From NCBI GenBank assembly GCA_937893225.1, contig CALBJM010000372.1:1-7206 (forward strand): 7,206 nt of DNA, given 5' to 3'. This DNA is from an uncultured Erysipelotrichaceae bacterium. GTDB taxonomy: Bacteria > Bacillota_I > Bacilli_A > Erysipelotrichales > Erysipelotrichaceae. Below are positions 6,015-7,206 of this stretch, in pieces. Positions within the stretch are counted from its first letter, which is position 1; each line of letters begins with the position of its first letter. The notes under the pieces were generated by a model. It had not been told where the DNA came from. It did no database searches and was given only the letters and a program-made list of their open reading frames with translations. A program made the position numbers and the translations under genes.

Positions 6015-6926
6015 ATGAGTGAACATACGATTGCAATTATTGGTGCTGGTCCTGCGGGATATACGCTAGCACAAGAACTTGTCAAAGTTGGTGGGTATTC
6101 CATAGATATTTTTGATAAAGAAGATGAAATTGGTGGTGCGATTTATACCGGCATTCCCGAATATCGTATGCCTAAGTCTTTTTTAACAAAAGCTTATGAA
6201 GGTCTTGTAGAAGCTGGTGTAAAATTTCATTTTCATACATGTGTTACGCCAGAAATGTATGAAAAGATGAAAGAAAAGTATGATCGCATAATTGTAGCAA
6301 TTGGAGCGCAAGTTGAAAACACATTTGGCTTTGATACAGGAGATGGTGTATATGCTGGATTGACATTGTTATATGATTTGAATATCAATAAAAATCATGA
6401 AGCGTATAAGAAATATCACCATGCTATTGTTTGGGGTGGTGGAAACGTTGCGATGGATTGTGCAAGATCTTTGGTGCGTATCATTGACAATGTGACCGTT
6501 GTTTATCGACGCTCAGAAGAAGAAATGCCAGCGAATGCTTCTGAAATACGAGATGCTAAAAAAGAAGGAGTTGTATTTAACTTCTTAGAGAATATAAAAG
6601 ATATTTTGCGTGATGAAAATGGGCAAGTAAAAGGTGCAAGGGTTGTACAAATGGAACTTGGTAAACCGGATGCAAGTGGTAGAAGAAGTACGCATGAAAT
6701 CGTTGGTAGTGCGTATTTAGAAGAAGCAGATTTGATCGTTATGGCAATTGGTCAAAAAGTGAATTTAAAAGCATTGAGCGATAGTTTACAGTCTTGCGAA
6801 GGACATAGTACAACAGATAAAAATGTGTATTTGATAGGGGATGCTTTAACAGGTCCAAAGACAATCGGCAGTGCGGTATTAGAAGGTAAAGCAGTCGCAA
6901 AAGAGATTGTACAATCTTTTGAATAA
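6015..6926 (+). CDS. GltD-like FAD/NAD(P)-dependent oxidoreductase lacking the Fe-S domain
   Basis: This 303-residue flavoprotein resembles the C-terminal two-thirds of the glutamate synthase small subunit (GltD) and its relatives. An FAD Rossmann motif GAGPAG (10-15) opens the protein, followed by the family's IGGAIYTGIPEYRMPK (39-54) and IIVAIGA (92-98). The NAD(P) Rossmann segment WGGGNVAMDCA (140-150) comes next, then VYRRSEEEMPA (163-173); its paired arginines suggest NADPH preference. A second IVMAIGQ (241-247) and the closing FAD motif YLIGDALTGPKTIGSAV (272-288) complete the fold. Canonical GltD is about 460-490 residues and starts with a roughly 140-residue domain bearing two 4Fe-4S clusters. 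That domain is absent, and the 147-base gap upstream could not hold it. No large glutamate synthase subunit is nearby, so glutamate synthase activity should not be assumed. It probably passes electrons from NADPH to an unknown partner. The gene diverges from the PurF-like gene and ends at its own terminator. Confidence 0.9.
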   Translation: MSEHTIAIIGAGPAGYTLAQELVKVGGYSIDIFDKEDEIGGAIYTGIPEYRMPKSFLTKAYEGLVEAGVKFHFHTCVTPEMYEKMKEKYDRIIVAIGAQVENTFGFDTGDGVYAGLTLLYDLNINKNHEAYKKYHHAIVWGGGNVAMDCARSLVRIIDNVTVVYRRSEEEMPANASEIRDAKKEGVVFNFLENIKDILRDENGQVKGARVVQMELGKPDASGRRSTHEIVGSAYLEEADLIVMAIGQKVNLKALSDSLQSCEGHSTTDKNVYLIGDALTGPKTIGSAVLEGKAVAKEIVQSFE

Positions 6927-6936
6927 ACGGTACAAT
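6904..6936 (+). promoter_or_regulatory. Possible promoter/operator for the nucleoid-associated protein gene
   Basis: A perfect 14-base palindrome, AGATTGTACAATCT (6904-6917), lies in the last codons of the oxidoreductase gene and extends to 20 bases with one mismatched pair. Within it, TTGTAC (6907-6912) is 18 bases from TACAAT (6931-6936), a five-of-six match to the -10. If used, transcription would begin near 6943, inside the terminator hairpin that precedes the next gene. The -35 match is poor. Confidence 0.25.
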
Positions 6937-6940
6937 ATAT

Positions 6941-6971
6941 AGAAGAAAGTAATAGCTTTCTTCTTTTTTTT
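6941..6971 (+). terminator. Intrinsic terminator after the oxidoreductase gene
   Basis: AGAAGAAAG (6941-6949), a six-base loop and CTTTCTTCT (6956-6964) form a 9-base-pair stem followed by T residues to 6971 (eight T at 6964-6971). It starts 15 bases after the stop codon. The T-tract ends two bases before the next gene's Shine-Dalgarno site, so that gene can only be expressed by transcription passing through this element. Confidence 0.85.
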
Positions 6972-6983
6972 GTGAGGTGAAAA

Positions 6984-7206
6984 ATGGCAGAGTATTTTGT
7001 GAACACGGCAGTATTGCATGTATTTGATTATGCTTCTGATATGACGGTTCTTTCGAAGAGATCCATGAATCTAGAAGACACAGTGATCGAATCTTATGTG
7101 AATAAACAAGTTGCTAAAATAATGAAGGATATTGGTAGTAAAAAGGGTTTTTTTTTAGAAGAAAGTTCTTTTTTAAAACAATTAGAGGAATATAGTCATA
7201 AAGTAT
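6984..7206 (+). CDS. 37-kDa nucleoid-associated protein family (NdpA/YejK-like), 5' part only
   Basis: Only the first 74 codons lie in the window; the gene runs off the right edge. The visible N-terminus includes NTAVLHVFDY (7-16), TVLSK (21-25) and a stretch around NLEDTVIESYVNKQVAKI (29-46). This resembles the start of the Gram-positive members of the 37-kDa nucleoid-associated protein family, which are usually about 330-350 residues. Relatives bind the nucleoid, but their role is poorly defined. The ATG is supported by GAGGTGA (6974-6980) three bases upstream. The start sits 12 bases beyond a strong terminator T-tract, which is unusual. A run of nine T (7148-7156) lies inside the frame, which stays open through it. 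Family assignment comes from a short N-terminal pattern and is less certain than for the other genes. Confidence 0.75.
   Translation, partial: MAEYFVNTAVLHVFDYASDMTVLSKRSMNLEDTVIESYVNKQVAKIMKDIGSKKGFFLEESSFLKQLEEYSHKV

Overview
The window is AT-rich bacterial DNA. Shine-Dalgarno sites are strong, extended -10 promoters (TGnTAGnAT) recur, and U-tract terminators are compact. The gene content (a BmrCD/LmrCD-type exporter pair, a short class-U-like sirtuin, a PurF paralogue and a Gram-positive type 37-kDa nucleoid-associated protein) suggests a low-GC Bacillota, perhaps of the Erysipelotrichia or Clostridia. That placement is inference from style, not from a marker gene. No RNA gene, insertion sequence, CRISPR array or phage gene was found, and no gene-free stretch exceeds 150 bases.

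Layout. Bases 1-55 hold an AT-rich perfect inverted repeat. Bases 56-3525 (minus strand) are a two-gene operon for a heterodimeric ABC exporter. The genes overlap by an ATGA, and their nucleotide-binding domains carry complementary defects, as expected of one consensus and one degenerate ATP site. Bases 3526-3653 hold the operon's promoter and the terminator of the next gene. Bases 3654-4403 (minus) encode a Sir2-family NAD-dependent deacylase that has no visible ribosome-binding site. A strong hairpin terminator separates it from 4452-5867 (minus), a 471-residue homologue of glutamine PRPP amidotransferase (PurF). From 5868 to 6014 lies a divergent promoter region with two similar dyads. Bases 6015-6926 (plus) encode a 303-residue GltD-like FAD/NAD(P) oxidoreductase that lacks the usual N-terminal iron-sulphur domain. 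A terminator follows, and immediately after it begins a nucleoid-associated protein gene (6984 onward) that is cut by the window edge.

The most interesting item is the PurF homologue. Its phosphoribosyltransferase half and the four presumed iron-sulphur cysteines look intact. Its glutaminase half has lost the N-terminal nucleophilic cysteine and every other catalytic position I could align. The start codon is fixed by an excellent ribosome-binding site, so this is not a mis-called start. It is probably not a standard glutamine-using PurF; it may use free ammonia or another amine, or do something else. It sits away from other purine genes, divergent from the GltD-like reductase through a possibly shared operator and next to an NAD-consuming sirtuin. 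A joint role in redox or nucleotide-cofactor metabolism is possible but unproven.
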